Source: Kuschelorhynchus macadamiae (Eukaryota; Arthropoda; Insecta; Coleoptera; Curculionidae). Taken from it: a stretch of 64,000 nt of DNA. Under the pieces are notes generated by a model. That model saw only the letters and a list, made by a program, of their open reading frames with translations, made no database searches and was not told where the DNA came from. A program made the position numbers and the translations under genes. Shown in pieces: positions 33,811-45,162 of this stretch. The first letter of the stretch is position 1, and each line of letters opens with the position of its first letter. Where the stretch lies: assembly GCA_030620095.1 (NCBI GenBank), contig JAUTXW010000066.1, forward strand, positions 310,001 through 374,000, written 5' to 3'.

Positions 33811-34984
33811 GAAGGAAGTAATTACTTTTATTTAGTATACAAAGAATAGAACTTTACAACATTGAAACTTAAAAAAATCTGATTATATATATATTATAAT
33901 AATTACTATATTATTATGATATATATTTATATATCTTAATAATTACGTGAGTGGTGTATATTGATAATTATTTATATATAATTAAATAATGTAAGATGAT
34001 TTACGATAAACATCCTAGTAGTAATTCATAATATAGTTCCTATAATTAGGCGTGATTTCCCTGTTTAAACTTGATATGACATGAAAGCGCTTATTCCTTT
34101 TACTCGTCAACCAATTTTCTAGTTGAACGGAAGTCAGCAAAGAAATACAGAGCTTTTTTACGAAATGCCGTTATACGAGCTTCGAGAGGATGGAAATAAA
34201 TGGAACGATTAGGTAAACGAGTTGGCATTAAACTCAAGTGCGATAAAGGAAAGGAATTAACAGTTTTTTTTTATTGGAACGTGTTAATCTGATATCTAAA
34301 CATCAGGATTAAAAAACGTACGAGTGCTGTCAGTATTAATGATGTGAAAAGAAAAATCTTTTATGAGGAAATTTTCGCTAGAGGTTCTTTACTTATTTGT
34401 GTATTGCTAAACAGAATGCTTTATTGACGTATTTAAATTCATACATAAAATGTATTGTAATTAGATAAATACACTTATAAGAAAAAAAAACCTAAATCTT
34501 TTGAGCTTGGTTGTGGAAAAAATAGAATATACAAAAATAACAAGTTGTGGTATACTTAACAATTCTATTAACCATCAATTTATAAGTCTATTGAATTTAA
34601 ACTTAGATTTTTGTTCCCTTATTTCTGTAGGCAATCCTTTAAATATGTCTGTTGTATCTTATAATTAGATTTTAGTTTGTGATTTAAAATTTTGTATATC
34701 ATTCCAGATTGTTTAAGTCTTAGTAAATTTTCTGTTTGTGTTCTATTTAGATTTTTGTCAGGGTGTTTTTTTTCGTTGATATTATAGGGTATAGGCTGAA
34801 CGATAAGAAATACAAAAAACTAAGATATGTGTCCCGTTCTCTTTTTTAGTGTTTAGTTTAATGGCGCGGTCAGATTTACGCTAACTGGATTGGTTTAGAA
34901 AATACAGTGTGATTCTCAAAATCTCCCGTTTCTTATTATCTTTTATTTCTCGGTTATTTATGGAGATAAAAAAAACATGACCCC
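33811..34984. other. AT-rich, no gene seen
   Basis: Nothing recognisable between the family A copies and the left arm of the second PLE. Confidence 0.35.
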
Positions 34985-35056
34985 CAATTTTTTTCAAAAT
35001 TAACTTCCGGTGGTTCGTGGGTTTGGGAGGGGCTTGAAAAGACATAATTATATTCT

Positions 35057-35096
35057 GTGCAACGTTCCGTAGATTTATTTCTACTTTGTCAAGCAC
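35057..35096 (-). ncRNA. Variant minimal hammerhead, left arm of second PLE
   Basis: Helix I GUGC/GCAC (35096-35093 with 35060-35057), core UUGACAA (35092-35086), unpaired A, helix II GUAG/CUAC (35084-35081 with 35072-35069), GGAA in place of GAAA, C-GUU. Positions 3 and 8 are U and A instead of C and G, which can still pair. The GGAA change probably inactivates this copy. Confidence 0.5.
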
Positions 35097-35764
35097 TAAA
35101 AGATACAAAGCACATTTGATATAGAAAATAAAAATATAAATTACAAACACATCCTCCTACTCGAACATTGTTAGCATCCGTGCACCCTTATTCTTAGATT
35201 CATTGTAGAATTATATACACTTTTGCGTACTTAAACGAAACAAAAATGTATGAATATTCCCGCACTGCGTGTTGTCGAGGAAATGTGGGGATGGTGATTT
35301 TTGCAAATAGATGTTACACTTATATTTGCAAATAAATATTACACTTTTTTGTTCTATTTAAAGTTAAGAGTCTTGACTCTTTGTGTCGAGGGTATGGGTA
35401 CAATGATGCTATGAAGGTTGGTTGAAAAATTACATGTTACAAACAGGGGATATTACATATTACATAAAACGTAGTAAAAGAAAAAGAGTAATCATTGTAG
35501 CAATTTGACATTTTAAAATTAATAAAAATAAAATAAAAAATATATATATAAAAAAAATAAGGGGATGCAGTAGTAATAAGAGGTTTTCCCGTTATATTTA
35601 ATATATTTTTTGAATCTTTTTGCTTTTCTTGTATTTATCTAACATATTGCTATAAATAACACTTAAATATTGTGTGTCTGATCTTAGATTGATAGTATCA
35701 TTCAAGTATATGAAAATAATTTCGCCTATGTTACGCTTGTACTAGTTAGTTTATCTATCCAAAA

Positions 35765-36900
35765 TGGATTAAACGGATAATCCTTTTAATGTAAAAAACT
35801 CATTTGAGTGTGTTGAACTCTTGGAGACAATAAGTTTACCATTGTATTTTTTAAAATTGTATCACTCGATGTGGTGTCGTTGTTTACTAATATTCCAAAA
35901 CAGCTCATATTAGATGTTATTGGTAGGCAATGGGGTTTAATATCTGCTTATGTCAACATACCTAAAAAACTATTCTTAGAAATGATTGGTTTTTGCTTTG
36001 ACTCTAGTTTTTTTTACTTTTAAAAACAACACGTATTTACAACTAGACGGAAGCGCAATGGGTAATCAGTTGAGTCCTACCTTAGCAAACATTTTATTGA
36101 ACGACCTAGTGACTACAGTTTTGGGTAAACTACCTTTTAGGATACCTTTCTTCTTTTTATACGTGGATGATTCCATCACTGCAGTTCCATCACTGGAAAA
36201 TGAGTATGACTGCGTTCTAGACTGCTTTAATGGATATCACTCCAATATTCAGTTTACAATTGAAATAGAAACAGAAAAAAACTTGACTTTTTGGACGTTG
36301 AGGTAATTAGAAATGATGACGGAACATAAAAAACTAACTGGTTTCGCAAACCTACCAGCTCTGGCAGAGTTTTAATTTTCCACTCAAATATTATAACCCT
36401 CAATCACCCGTCCTTCCACAATGACAAAATTATAAAGAATATTTTAAAATTAAATAACTACCCATCTAATTTTTCAAACATCTGCATTAATAAATTCAAA
36501 AAAAAAACCGAATAGAATCCATGAAACAAAAGAAATCGGACAAAAAGTTTTTTAAGTTTCCATTCATCAATGGTTTGCCACAAAAGATTGAAAGGTGTTT
36601 CAACAATGCCAACGTACAACTAGCTTTCTACGACCACAAAACAACAAATTATTTGTACACCAAAATCAAAGATCGTACAGCATTTGATAACCAATCTAAT
36701 GTCATTTATAACGTCCCTTCTTGTTGCGGAAAACAGTACATAGTACAAACGAAAACAATCTTTAGGCGACAGAATAAATCATCGTAAAAACTACTGTAAA
36801 AACCACAATCAAACAAAAAAAGATAAAACTGCATTAGCTTCCCATCGCTTTAACACTGGTCCGCACCTTTCAATTCGAAAATACTACCATTCTGGATAGA
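35765..36900 (+). pseudogene. PLE reverse transcriptase/GIY-YIG of second lineage
   Basis: Pieces in order: motif A region LDVVSLFTNIPKQLILDVI (about 35865-35925, shifted frame), IPKKLFLEMIGFCFDSS, frame 35986-36306 with YLQLDGSAMGNQLSPTLANI (motif B) and FLYVDDSITAV (catalytic YVDD), NIQFTIEIE, then after a shift DVEVIRNDDGT and NWFRKPTSSGR. The GIY-YIG part reads VIYNVPSCCGKQYIVQTK and, in another frame, KQSLGDRINHRKN; its GIY core is poor. At least four frameshifts. Serine or Asp after YVDD differs from the first PLE, supporting a separate lineage. Confidence 0.8.
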
Positions 36901-37360
36901 TAAACTAACTGGTACACATAGGCGAATGATTTACATATACATGAATGATACTATCAATCTAAGATCAGACGCACAAAATGTAAGTGTTATTTATAGCAAT
37001 ATGTCAGATAAATACAAGGAAATCAAAAACATTCAAAAAATATATTACATATAATGGGAAAACCCCTTATTACTACTGCATACTGCATCCCCTTATTTTT
37101 TTATATATATATTTTTTTATTTTATTTTTATTAATTTTAAAATGTCAAATGGCTACAATGTAACGTCTCCTGTTTGTAACATGAATTTTTCAACCAACCT
37201 TCATAGCATCATTGACATGACTCTTAACTTTAAATAGAACAAAAAAGTGTAACATCTATTTGCAAAAATCACCATCTCCACAGTTCCTGGACAATAAGCA
37301 GTGCCTGAATATTGACATAGTTTTGTTTCGTTTAAGTACGCAAAAGTGTATATAATTGTA

Positions 37361-37415
37361 CAGGGTGTTTCAGCGAGGACTGAACAACCTGTTCAGTCCT
37401 CGCTGGAACACCTTG
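37361..37415. mobile_element. 55-bp palindromic micro-MITE
   Basis: CAGGGTGTTTCAGCGAGGAC...GTCCTCGCTGGAACACCTTG is a 26-bp stem (two mismatches) around ACC, flanked by TA on both sides (37359-37360, 37416-37417). The left arm of the same PLE has a single TA at this place, giving the empty site. Confidence 0.85.
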
Positions 37416-37526
37416 TACAATCAGTATAGGAATAAGGGTGCACGGATGCTAACGATGTTCAAGTAGGAGCATGTGTTTGTAATTTATATTTTTGTTTTCT
37501 ATATCAAATGTGCTTTGTTTCTTTTA

Positions 37527-37566
37527 GTGCTTGATAAAGTAGAAATAAATCTACGAAACGTTGTAC
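37527..37566 (+). ncRNA. Variant minimal hammerhead, right arm of second PLE
   Basis: Helix I GUGC/GUAC (37527-37530 with 37563-37566, one G-U), core UUGAUAA (37531-37537), unpaired A, helix II GUAG/CUAC (37539-37542 with 37551-37554), GAAA (37555-37558), C-GUU with U as cleavage position. The U3-A8 combination occurs in both arms, so it seems a property of the lineage and not decay of one copy. Confidence 0.6.
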
Positions 37567-37630
37567 AGAATATAATTGTGTCTTTTCAAGCCCCTCCCAA
37601 ACCCACGAAACACCGGAAGTTAATTTTAAT

Positions 37631-38949
37631 AACAAAAAACACAACAGTTTTATGACTTTTTACGTAGAATCCAGCGACGTACTAAAAAAAATATAATATT
37701 AAGATATTGTCAAAAGAAGCATTTTCTTAAATGGGACACCCTATATCTAAGTATCCAGAAAAATTACATTTTTTTGCGATTCAAGAATATATAATACCTA
37801 ATATTTTTCTTCAGGGTGAAAAGACCTTTTATTCCAGTTAATAATATGCAGGGTGTTCTATTTGAGAAAATATGTGTTAAATATTTGTTTTAACTTCCGA
37901 AAGTTTTTTTTTTGAAATCTGAAACATCCAACAGAGAGTAGATGAAAAATCTTACAACTTTTATATATAAAGTTTCTGTAAACCCTGTAAATACAACCGT
38001 AGGTGGGTGTCAAAATATAATGAATCACTCTGTACTAACAATATGTGTTAGACTTTTATTTTGTGTTGGCGAAAAAAAGAACATGTTCTTTAAAGAAGCG
38101 GTTCTTTGAATGTCCGATTGTAACACTTTAAAATACTCAACCCTTATATGTTGATAATTTTCAGCTTTTAACCTAACTTTTCACTCATGTCATTATTTAA
38201 ATCAAGTTTCATGTTTATGTTCTATACAAAAAAATATTCTCATGGTATACTGGTTGAATTTCTTTTAAGACCTCCCTGTTTTATTAAGCATGACTTAAAC
38301 TAGACCACAACTATTAGCTACTGCAATAGAAAAGGTCATCTATTATTACAGCAAATATAAAATGATAATATTTTGATGCATCAAAATGATACATTACCTA
38401 CAACAGTCCGACCGTTAAGAAGAAACAAAGAAATTATAGTGTTTAATGAAAAGAAAAGACATATTTATTCGAATATATGTAAAAAAAAATATTTACGTTA
38501 TATTATAAATGCAACTATCTATAAGACGTTCTTGTCTTGTGATGGGTATAATTTATTGATTTCACTTTAGAATCGGTTGAAATTATTACCCATTAGCGTG
38601 CATAACGTGCAATTTGATTAGTTCATTTTTAATTTCTTCCTTGGTTGGCTAAAAAAATGCCGGATACTCATTCATATTTGTTTAAGTTATGCACTACGAA
38701 TTATTAAGTTATATGTGAAATATAATGTGTTAGAGAAACAGGTTTTTTTTGATAAAAATGTCGCCTTTAAAAAATTACAAAAAAAACACATTTTGTATTT
38801 GATTTTATTCAACTTTAAATAGTATATGTAAAAAACAAACTGAGAACACTTAATGTAGCTTTTAAAACAATTATTCACAAAAAACTATAGGTTACATAAT
38901 GACAACATATAAAATTTGCTTTAGCAAACACAGTACCACCCCATGTATG
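37631..38949. other. AT-rich, fragments of ACAGGGTG-type element ends
   Basis: AAATGGGACACCCTATATC (about 37732), ATGCAGGGTGTTCTATTTGA (about 37848) resemble the end modules of mariner-like elements in this window, but no element can be delimited. No gene seen. Confidence 0.4.
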
Positions 38950-39420
38950 TATGTACAAGCTCTCCCATTGAGGAGGAAAAACGGTATTTTTTTGACTTCC
39001 CCCATATTTCTCAAGAAATTCAAAATAGCCAATCGATGTATTTTAGCTCGGAGAACTGAAAAACAATTGAATGAGAATCAAAAGACTTACGCCAAGGATG
39101 TTGCTTTGTTTAAACGAAATACCCTAAATATTATTACAATTTTGGATTCTATGGTCAATTCTAAGTGGTTTTTAATAAGGGTACTATGTCTATCTTCAAC
39201 TGTTTTTGGTTTATTGATGTTTGACAATTGACATTTTTGCTTCTTCGATCTGTCATAGCACCTGAACGGTTGGACTTAGAGCAAAATAACTTTCACATTC
39301 CTATCTTAGTTTTTGATAAGCTATTTAATTGAATATATTCATATGAAATGTAGGTGATGCAAATGATCACCTTACTTCAAGACCTTTGACCATTCCATTG
39401 TACCCTTATTAAAAACACTA

Positions 39421-41739
39421 TTAAAATAAATAAAATAAATAAATAAATAAGGCCTTTAATAAACATATAAAAACAAACAAGAACATTACATTAAAACTGC
39501 CAGGAAACATCCTAGTCTAGCAAATAAATGCTACTCTACTTAACCAGCAGAGAGACTATCCTGTGCTATGGAATGCGTAGGAAAATAAAATACATAATTA
39601 GTTAAAGTTGACAAAAAATGGCGGTTTGTTTGTTAACATGCGTGCGAGATCGACGAAATTAAAAATTACGGAAGGAATATAAAATAGCTAAGGTGTTTCT
39701 TTGGGAAGATCCATGCCCACAGATTAAAATGAGCTTAAGCTATGACAGAAAAGTCCTGCAAGCCTTTTGCCTATCTAAAATAAAGTGTTTAAATTTTTTA
39801 ATTTAAACTTATTAAAATTGAAAAGTCTGAATTCTCTAGGCAATAAATTCAAAAGGGAAATTGAAATGTATGAAAAAGATCTTTTAAACAACGTTGTTCG
39901 AAAATGAGGCATTGTGTATTTATCCTTGAATCTTACATTAACTGAGTGCTGTGATTCACGAGTTTGAAATATGTTATTCAAAGAACAACCAGATTTGGGA
40001 TAATTGTTAAGTTTAAAAACAAAATTTTCCAGATGATGTATCCATCGATTTTCCATACGTAACCAATTTAATTCATTTATTTTGAGAAATATGTCCCCTT
40101 CTAGATATATCGAAAATTAAACGACAACATGAATTTTGTATAACCTGTATTTTATTTTTGTCCAAAGAATTCAGACATGGAAAATAAATAAAATTATATA
40201 TAATTAAATTGTGAAAGAATTAGGGATTCTGTGAGCAATTTTCTTAGATGAAAATTAAGAATATGACGATTGGCAAATAATATTTTTAATTTAAAAAACG
40301 CCTTTCGTCTAAGTTCATGCACGTGACTGCTGAAACGCAAATTAGAGTCGAAAATTATACCCAAATTCCGAGCCTCTTCAACAAAATGGGTGTCATTTGC
40401 GTATGCTATTATCTTACAATTATTAAGCGACGTTCAAATGTCAGAAGTATAAATGCTGAAAAGAAGAGGTCCCAGGACAGACCCTTGGGGTACAACAGAC
40501 AATATCGAAAGTTCTTGTGACTCACAGTTATTATAAGAGATTTTCTGCGATCTGCATGATAGATAGGAGTTAATTAATTTTACTGAGATGTTATCAAAGC
40601 CGAAATATTTCAATATGGCTAAGAGCAAGTTATGGTTGATAGTGTCAAAGGCTTTTGAATAGTCAAGTAACACGAGCACAATGACAAGACCCTGATCAGT
40701 ATTTACATAAATGTTACCCGGGTCTAAAGCCACACTGCACCTCAGGCACTATGTTATTAAAAATAGCAAAATCAAAAATTTGTTTATATAACATTATTTT
40801 CTAAGATTTTAGAAGCCGCAGGCAATATGCTTATGATTCTTAAATCCGAAAAGGTTTGAAGGTCCTTATTTGTGGGAAGTGGGATACCTATTGCATTTTT
40901 CCATTTATCAGGAAAATAAGAGTTTTTTATGCAACAGTTAATAATATGAAGCAATATAATATCAATATGTGGACTACAATATCTCAACATTCTAAGTGAA
41001 ATATTATCAGAACCAATGCTATCTTTTTTTTAGAGAATATAGAATTGTATTAGCTTCTTCAACATTACTTAATTTGAACGAAATCTGAGTACTACTTGAG
41101 GGGTAACTATTGCTATAAAAATTTATTTTATTATCGCAATTATCGGATATATATTGAAACAATTTTGAAAAGTAAGAATTAATAGAATTGGGGTCTGAAA
41201 AATTAGCTGGCAACCCTGCCCGACCTTGTTTATTACAATGTATATTGAGATTACGCAAAGCAGACCAAGTTCTACGATGCTCACGCCTAGCAACTGAATT
41301 AAGATTTTGTTTGTTTTTCTCGTCTTATCATAGACACGGAAAGATTTCTTAGTTGTTTATAATTATTCCAATCGACTTGAGAATGAGATGTTCTATATTT
41401 TTGTAAAGCTTTTTTTTATCTTTAATTAACATTTTTAAATTAGGAGTTAACCACTCTGCCTTTGGTTTTGTAACTTTGCGACTTACTATCGGAGCGTGTT
41501 TATCAAATAAGAATATAATAAAATTATTAAAAATAGTAATTTTTTCATTTACGTTATTATTGTTAAAAATAGATTCAAGAGCTGCCAAATCGGAGATAAA
41601 ATCATCATAATTAAAACGATCAAAGTTACGATAAGAAATAACCTTTGGAATTACTTTATTCTTAATCACAGAGAGATCACAATACGTTACTCTATGATCG
41701 GAGATCGTATCTGCTTTAATTGTACCACATACGTTTATA
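39421..41739 (-). mobile_element. 5'-truncated LINE with (TTTA)n tail
   Basis: Its 3' tail on the minus strand is a run of TTTA/TTTTA units (39421-39452). The 5' junction at 41739 falls inside the endonuclease. The empty site in the 45.4 kb paralogue reads AAAAACACTTAGAATTGACC, so at most one or two bases were duplicated. Confidence 0.8.
39775..41735 (-). pseudogene. LINE endonuclease tail and reverse transcriptase, decayed
   Basis: INVCGTIKADTISDHRVTYC holds the SDH end of the AP endonuclease, followed by APIVSRKVTKPKAEWLTPNLK. Reverse transcriptase pieces: FLTNKDLQTFSDLRIISILP region (40990-40784), VLLDYSKAFDTINHNLL (motif A), VVPQGSVLGPLLFSIYTSDI (motif B). The catalytic box reads AYANDTHF, so the first Asp of YADD is Asn, and about 60 residues after it are deleted, joining directly to ARNLGIIFDSNLRFSSHVHE. 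The C-terminal piece is 40056-39775. A frame 41831-41349 fuses MITE and LINE codons. Inactive. Confidence 0.8.
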
Positions 41740-42049
41740 GAATTGACCATAGAATCCAAAAATATATTAATATATAGGGTGTTCTGTTTAAAAAATCGCA
41801 ACATCCTTGGCGTAAGTCTTTTGTTTCTCATTCAATTTTTTTTCTTACGATATTCGAATTTTCCGAGCTAAAATACGCCGATTGGCTGTTTTGAAGTTCT
41901 TAAGAAACACGAGGTAAGTCAAAAAAAATCTGCTCTTCCCCCTTAATGGAAGACTCTGTACATCTATAGGGTTCTCAAGATGAGGTTTATATGCAAAAAA
42001 TATAATAAAGTTGTATTTTAAAATATTATTAGTATTAAGAAATCGTGGT

Positions 42050-42492
42050 TCTTGGGATAGACGTGTCACAATGGAATCGCTTTCCGACGTTTCGCCTTAG
42101 ATTACACGAGGCATCTTCAGAGATCTATACTTTACGAGATTGGTGCCCTGAATGAGTTCAGAGAGACCTAGCCCGGCTATTATGGTCGACCTGTGTTCAC
42201 CGAACCGTGACCCGGTGTAACGATCGGTTTCCACGTATGATGTAGACTGAAGCCTGTTTCTCTATTAAAATTTCAATAGATTCTCTAATTTTCAGTTTAT
42301 AGAACCCCGAAATAGATGCAAGAACTTTAGTTTCTTTAACATTTTTGACATGTCCAGTGGAATATTGGTGTTCAGATACAGCAGATTGACAATTTGTTGC
42401 CTTCTAATAGATTGTTCATGTTCTTTAAGCCTAGTCGATATGGGTTGTCCAGTTTCTCCAACAACATCACCACAGAAACAAGGAATTGTATA
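42050..42492 (-). pseudogene. PLE 3' fragment with GIY-YIG and flank
   Basis: Minus strand: YTIPCFCGDVVGETGQPIS and RLKEHEQSIRR (GIY-YIG core, one residue lost inside VYIGETG), VNLLYLNTNIPLDMSKMLK, then KLENLLKF and the SRFGEHRSTI end, followed by the ribozyme flank and the AAGAACCACGATTTCTT terminus. The mariner-like element to the right begins where the GIY-YIG frame breaks off. Confidence 0.75.
42080..42125 (-). ncRNA. Minimal hammerhead ribozyme in PLE fragment
   Basis: CUGAAGA (42120-42114), unpaired U, helix II GCCU/AGGC (42112-42109 with 42097-42094), GAAA, C-GUC. UCU before the core can pair with GGA after the cleavage site. Core intact. Confidence 0.68.
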
Positions 42493-43247
42493 CAGGGTTA
42501 TTCACGCAACCCGTTCATTAAAAGTTTTTGATGATGCCATTTAGATAAAAATTTCAAATTTTGGGATTAAGGTAAGGTCAAGGGGTACTTCTTTTTTTGA
42601 AATATTTTCAACTTCCTGTCACTTCCGGTTTAACCGTAAGTTCGTATCAACTGGCTTATTTTAAATGGAACACCCTATCTTTTATGATATTTTTGGATTC
42701 TACGGAGAATTTTAATGCTATTTTATGTAGCATGTCCTATACCTAGGTTCAAGCGTTCTTAAGATATTTGACCTAGAACCGAAAATTAGCCTTTGGGGTA
42801 CCAAATTTTAAAATCTCATATTTTTGTAAGTTTTGAAGATATAATCTTCATATTTTGCAGACGATCGGTAAATAATCTTAGTTTCTATTTTTTTTTATTG
42901 AATTTGTCTATTTTTATACAGGGTGTCCTAAATTCAGCGGCAAACATTCACATTTTCAAAGCCGCTAAAGTCCGTTTTTTTAAATGGGATACCCTATAAC
43001 TTTATGCACTATCAAATGTAGAATTTCATTTTCTATCGAACTGTATTAAGGTTCCCTATACCTATTCGTAACCATTTTCGAAATAATTGGGTTTTATAAA
43101 AATATCGTATGTATTTGCTTAAATGTTTACATGTTCCAATGGTGAGCCATGGAAAAACAATTGAGATCCAATATCCAATATGACAGATGATTAGTATGCG
43201 TTATTTATCGAAAGCTGTCAGTGATAAACTAAATCTTCTAAATCGAA

Positions 43248-44272
43248 ATGAAAGAATACTCAAACGCTGATATTCTCAATCTATTTTATATTCATGGAGA
43301 ATGTTATAAAATTTTGGTGAGAACGTGTCGTGTGTTTAATGAACTCCACCCTGATTTTCCGCCAATGAACAGGTCAAAATTCAAGAGGATTGAAACGAAC
43401 TTTTTGCGATTTGGCAAGGTTAAAGTTACAAAAAATGTTCCGAAACTAGCGACAAATGCCGAGGATAACATAATAAACACATTAACTTATTTTCACGCAA
43501 ACCTGCAAAGTTCAATACCGTCTGCAGAAAATGATTTTGGAATTTCTTCTTCATCTGTCCAAAGAATCTTGAGCGAACATCATATACACCCTTATTCCTT
43601 CCAAAACGTGCAAGCCTTGAGACCTGGTGATGACGTCCGACGAGTAGAATTTTGCGAATTCATGTTTTTGAAAATTCAAGAGGACCCTCAATTCCTTTCA
43701 AAAATATTTTGGACCGATGAAGCGAACATTTCTGGGCAGCAGAAAATCGGCACGCTTTACGCGAAACGCGTTCTCAAGAGACGTTTAGCTTCAATGTTTT
43801 CGGTATAATATTAAATGATCAGGTGTGGTACTGTATTTATGAAGACAATTTAAACAGTGATAAGTATTTGGAAATTCTACGAGGGACGGTTTCTGAATTT
43901 ATAGAAGAAATTCCTATTGGTGAGCTGCAAAATTATTGGTATCAATTAGATGGGGCACCAGCACATAATTCCGTTGCAGTTTATCTCCAATTATCTCGAA
44001 TTTTTGAAGATCGCTGGATTGGTCCCAATGGCCTTTGGAGATGGCCCCCGCGATCGCCTGATTTAACACCCCTAGACTTTTATTTATGGGGATTTATCAA
44101 AGGTAAAGTCTATGCTTCCCCAGTAAATAACCAACAAGATTTACTGGACAGGATACGAACAGCTTTTGCCGAATTAGAAAACGGACAAATTCAACGGGCC
44201 ACAGCAACTGTACAAAGAAGAATTGAAATGTGTCTTCAAATGAACGGACAGCATATAGAACATTTGTTATAA
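43248..44272 (+). pseudogene. Mariner-like DD41D transposase, one frameshift
   Basis: MKEYSNADILNLFYIHGECYK opens the N-terminal helix-turn-helix region; FGISSSSVQRILSEHHIHPY is the second. First catalytic D in KIFWTDEANIS. After about 43730 the frame shifts; ENRHALRETRSQETFSFNVF and then YLEILRGTVSEFIEEIP continue. Second D in YQLDGAPAHNSVAVY, third in PPRSPDLTPLDFYLWGF, 41 residues apart by my count. Ends MCLQMNGQHIEHLL. All three acids present; about 340 residues, normal for the family. Confidence 0.9.
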
Positions 44273-44375
44273 TTCCGTTTTATTATTTTATTTATTTATT
44301 GTTGATTGTTAGATTGCTATAATTTTTAAGTTCACTAAAACAACTTTAGGACAGTCTCGAACTTAGTAGATATGG

Positions 44376-44600
44376 TTAAAAATAATGTAAACAATTTATT
44401 ACATTTTTTATAACTTTAACTTTTCCGAAACGAAAAAATTTCGTTTCAATCCTCTTCAATTTTCTCTTGTTCACTGGCGATAAATGAGGATGTTTTTCAT
44501 TAAAAACATGGCACGTTCTCTCCAATATTTTGTAACATTCTCCGCGAAGTTTCAAATCAGCTGTCATGTTGAATAGAAAAGCACAACAATTATTTATCCA
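44376..44600 (-). pseudogene. Inverted partial copy of the transposase N-terminus
   Basis: On the minus strand GECYKILERTCHVFNEKHPH, NKRKLKRIETKFFRFGKVKV mirrors residues about 15-65 of the transposase at 43248. It lies in the right inverted repeat, so the arms of this element contain coding sequence. Confidence 0.85.
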
Positions 44601-45109
44601 TGGCTTACTACGGGAAGGTGTAAGCATTTAGCAAATACATATGATAGTTTAATAAAAACCTGATTATTTCGAAAATGGTTACGAATAGGTATAGGAAACC
44701 TTAATACAGTTCGATAGAAAATTAAATTCTACATTTGATAGTGCATGAAGTTATAGGGTGTCTCATTTAAAAAAACGGACTTTAGCGGCTTTGAAAATGT
44801 GAATGTTTTAGGACACCCTGTATAAAAATAGACAAATTTAATAAAAAAAATAGAAACCTAAGATTATTTACAGATCGTCTGCAAAATATGAGAAAGATGA
44901 AGGCTCATTTTTGGTTCAAGGTCAAGTATCTTGAGAATGTTTGAACCTAGGTATAGGACATGCTACAAAAAATAGCATTAAAATTCTCCGAAGGATCCAA
45001 AAATATCATCAAATACAGGGTGTTCCATTTAAAATAAGCAAGTTGACACCCACTTCCGGTAAACCGGAAGTGACAGGAAGTTGAAAATATTTCAGAAAAG
45101 AAGTACCCC

Positions 45110-45162
45110 TTGACCTTACTTTAATCCCAAAATTTGAAATTTTGGGATTAAAGTAAGGTCAA
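45110..45162. repeat. Perfect 53-bp palindrome
   Basis: 26-bp arms (TTGACCTTACTTTAATCCCA and so on) around a single central G at 45136, without mismatch. The left arm is the terminal part of the mariner-like right inverted repeat. Confidence 0.97.

Larger units (their letters stand above)
34985..37630 (+). mobile_element. Second-lineage PLE with ~650-700-bp inverted flanks
   Basis: Left arm about 34985-35730 and right arm about 36915-37630 are inverted copies (landmarks: AACTTCCGGTGGTTCGTGGG against CCCACGAAACACCGGAAGTT; TTCGTTTAAGTACGCAAAAG and its inverse). Between them lies a PLE gene of a lineage different from the 3.4 kb copy. Each arm has a hammerhead-like core. The right arm also holds a 55-bp palindromic insertion absent from the left arm. 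Confidence 0.85.
38950..42000. mobile_element. Inverted-repeat MITE split by a LINE
   Basis: Left arm 38950-39168 is the inverse of right arm 41740-41965 (landmarks: CAAAATAGCCAATCGATG; GGATTCTATGGTCAATTCTA). Between left arm and LINE lies 39169-39420. A related copy without the LINE is at 45163-45625, which fixes the LINE junctions at 39420/39421 and 41739/41740. No protein of its own. Confidence 0.7.
42550..45135. mobile_element. Mariner-like element with very long inverted repeats reaching into the gene
   Basis: The left arm (from 42550) and right arm (to 45135) are inverted copies: CAAATTTTGGGATTAA, CAACTTCCTGTCACTTCCGG, CCTATACCTAGGTTCAAGC, CAGACGATC and TTTTCGAAATAATTGGGTTT all recur inverted. 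The repeat includes the first ~60 codons of the transposase. The right end fuses into a perfect 53-bp palindrome. Confidence 0.82.

Noticed and set aside
41349..41831. A single 160-residue protein
   Set aside because: The frame fuses MITE codons with LINE endonuclease codons across an insertion junction; it is not one gene.
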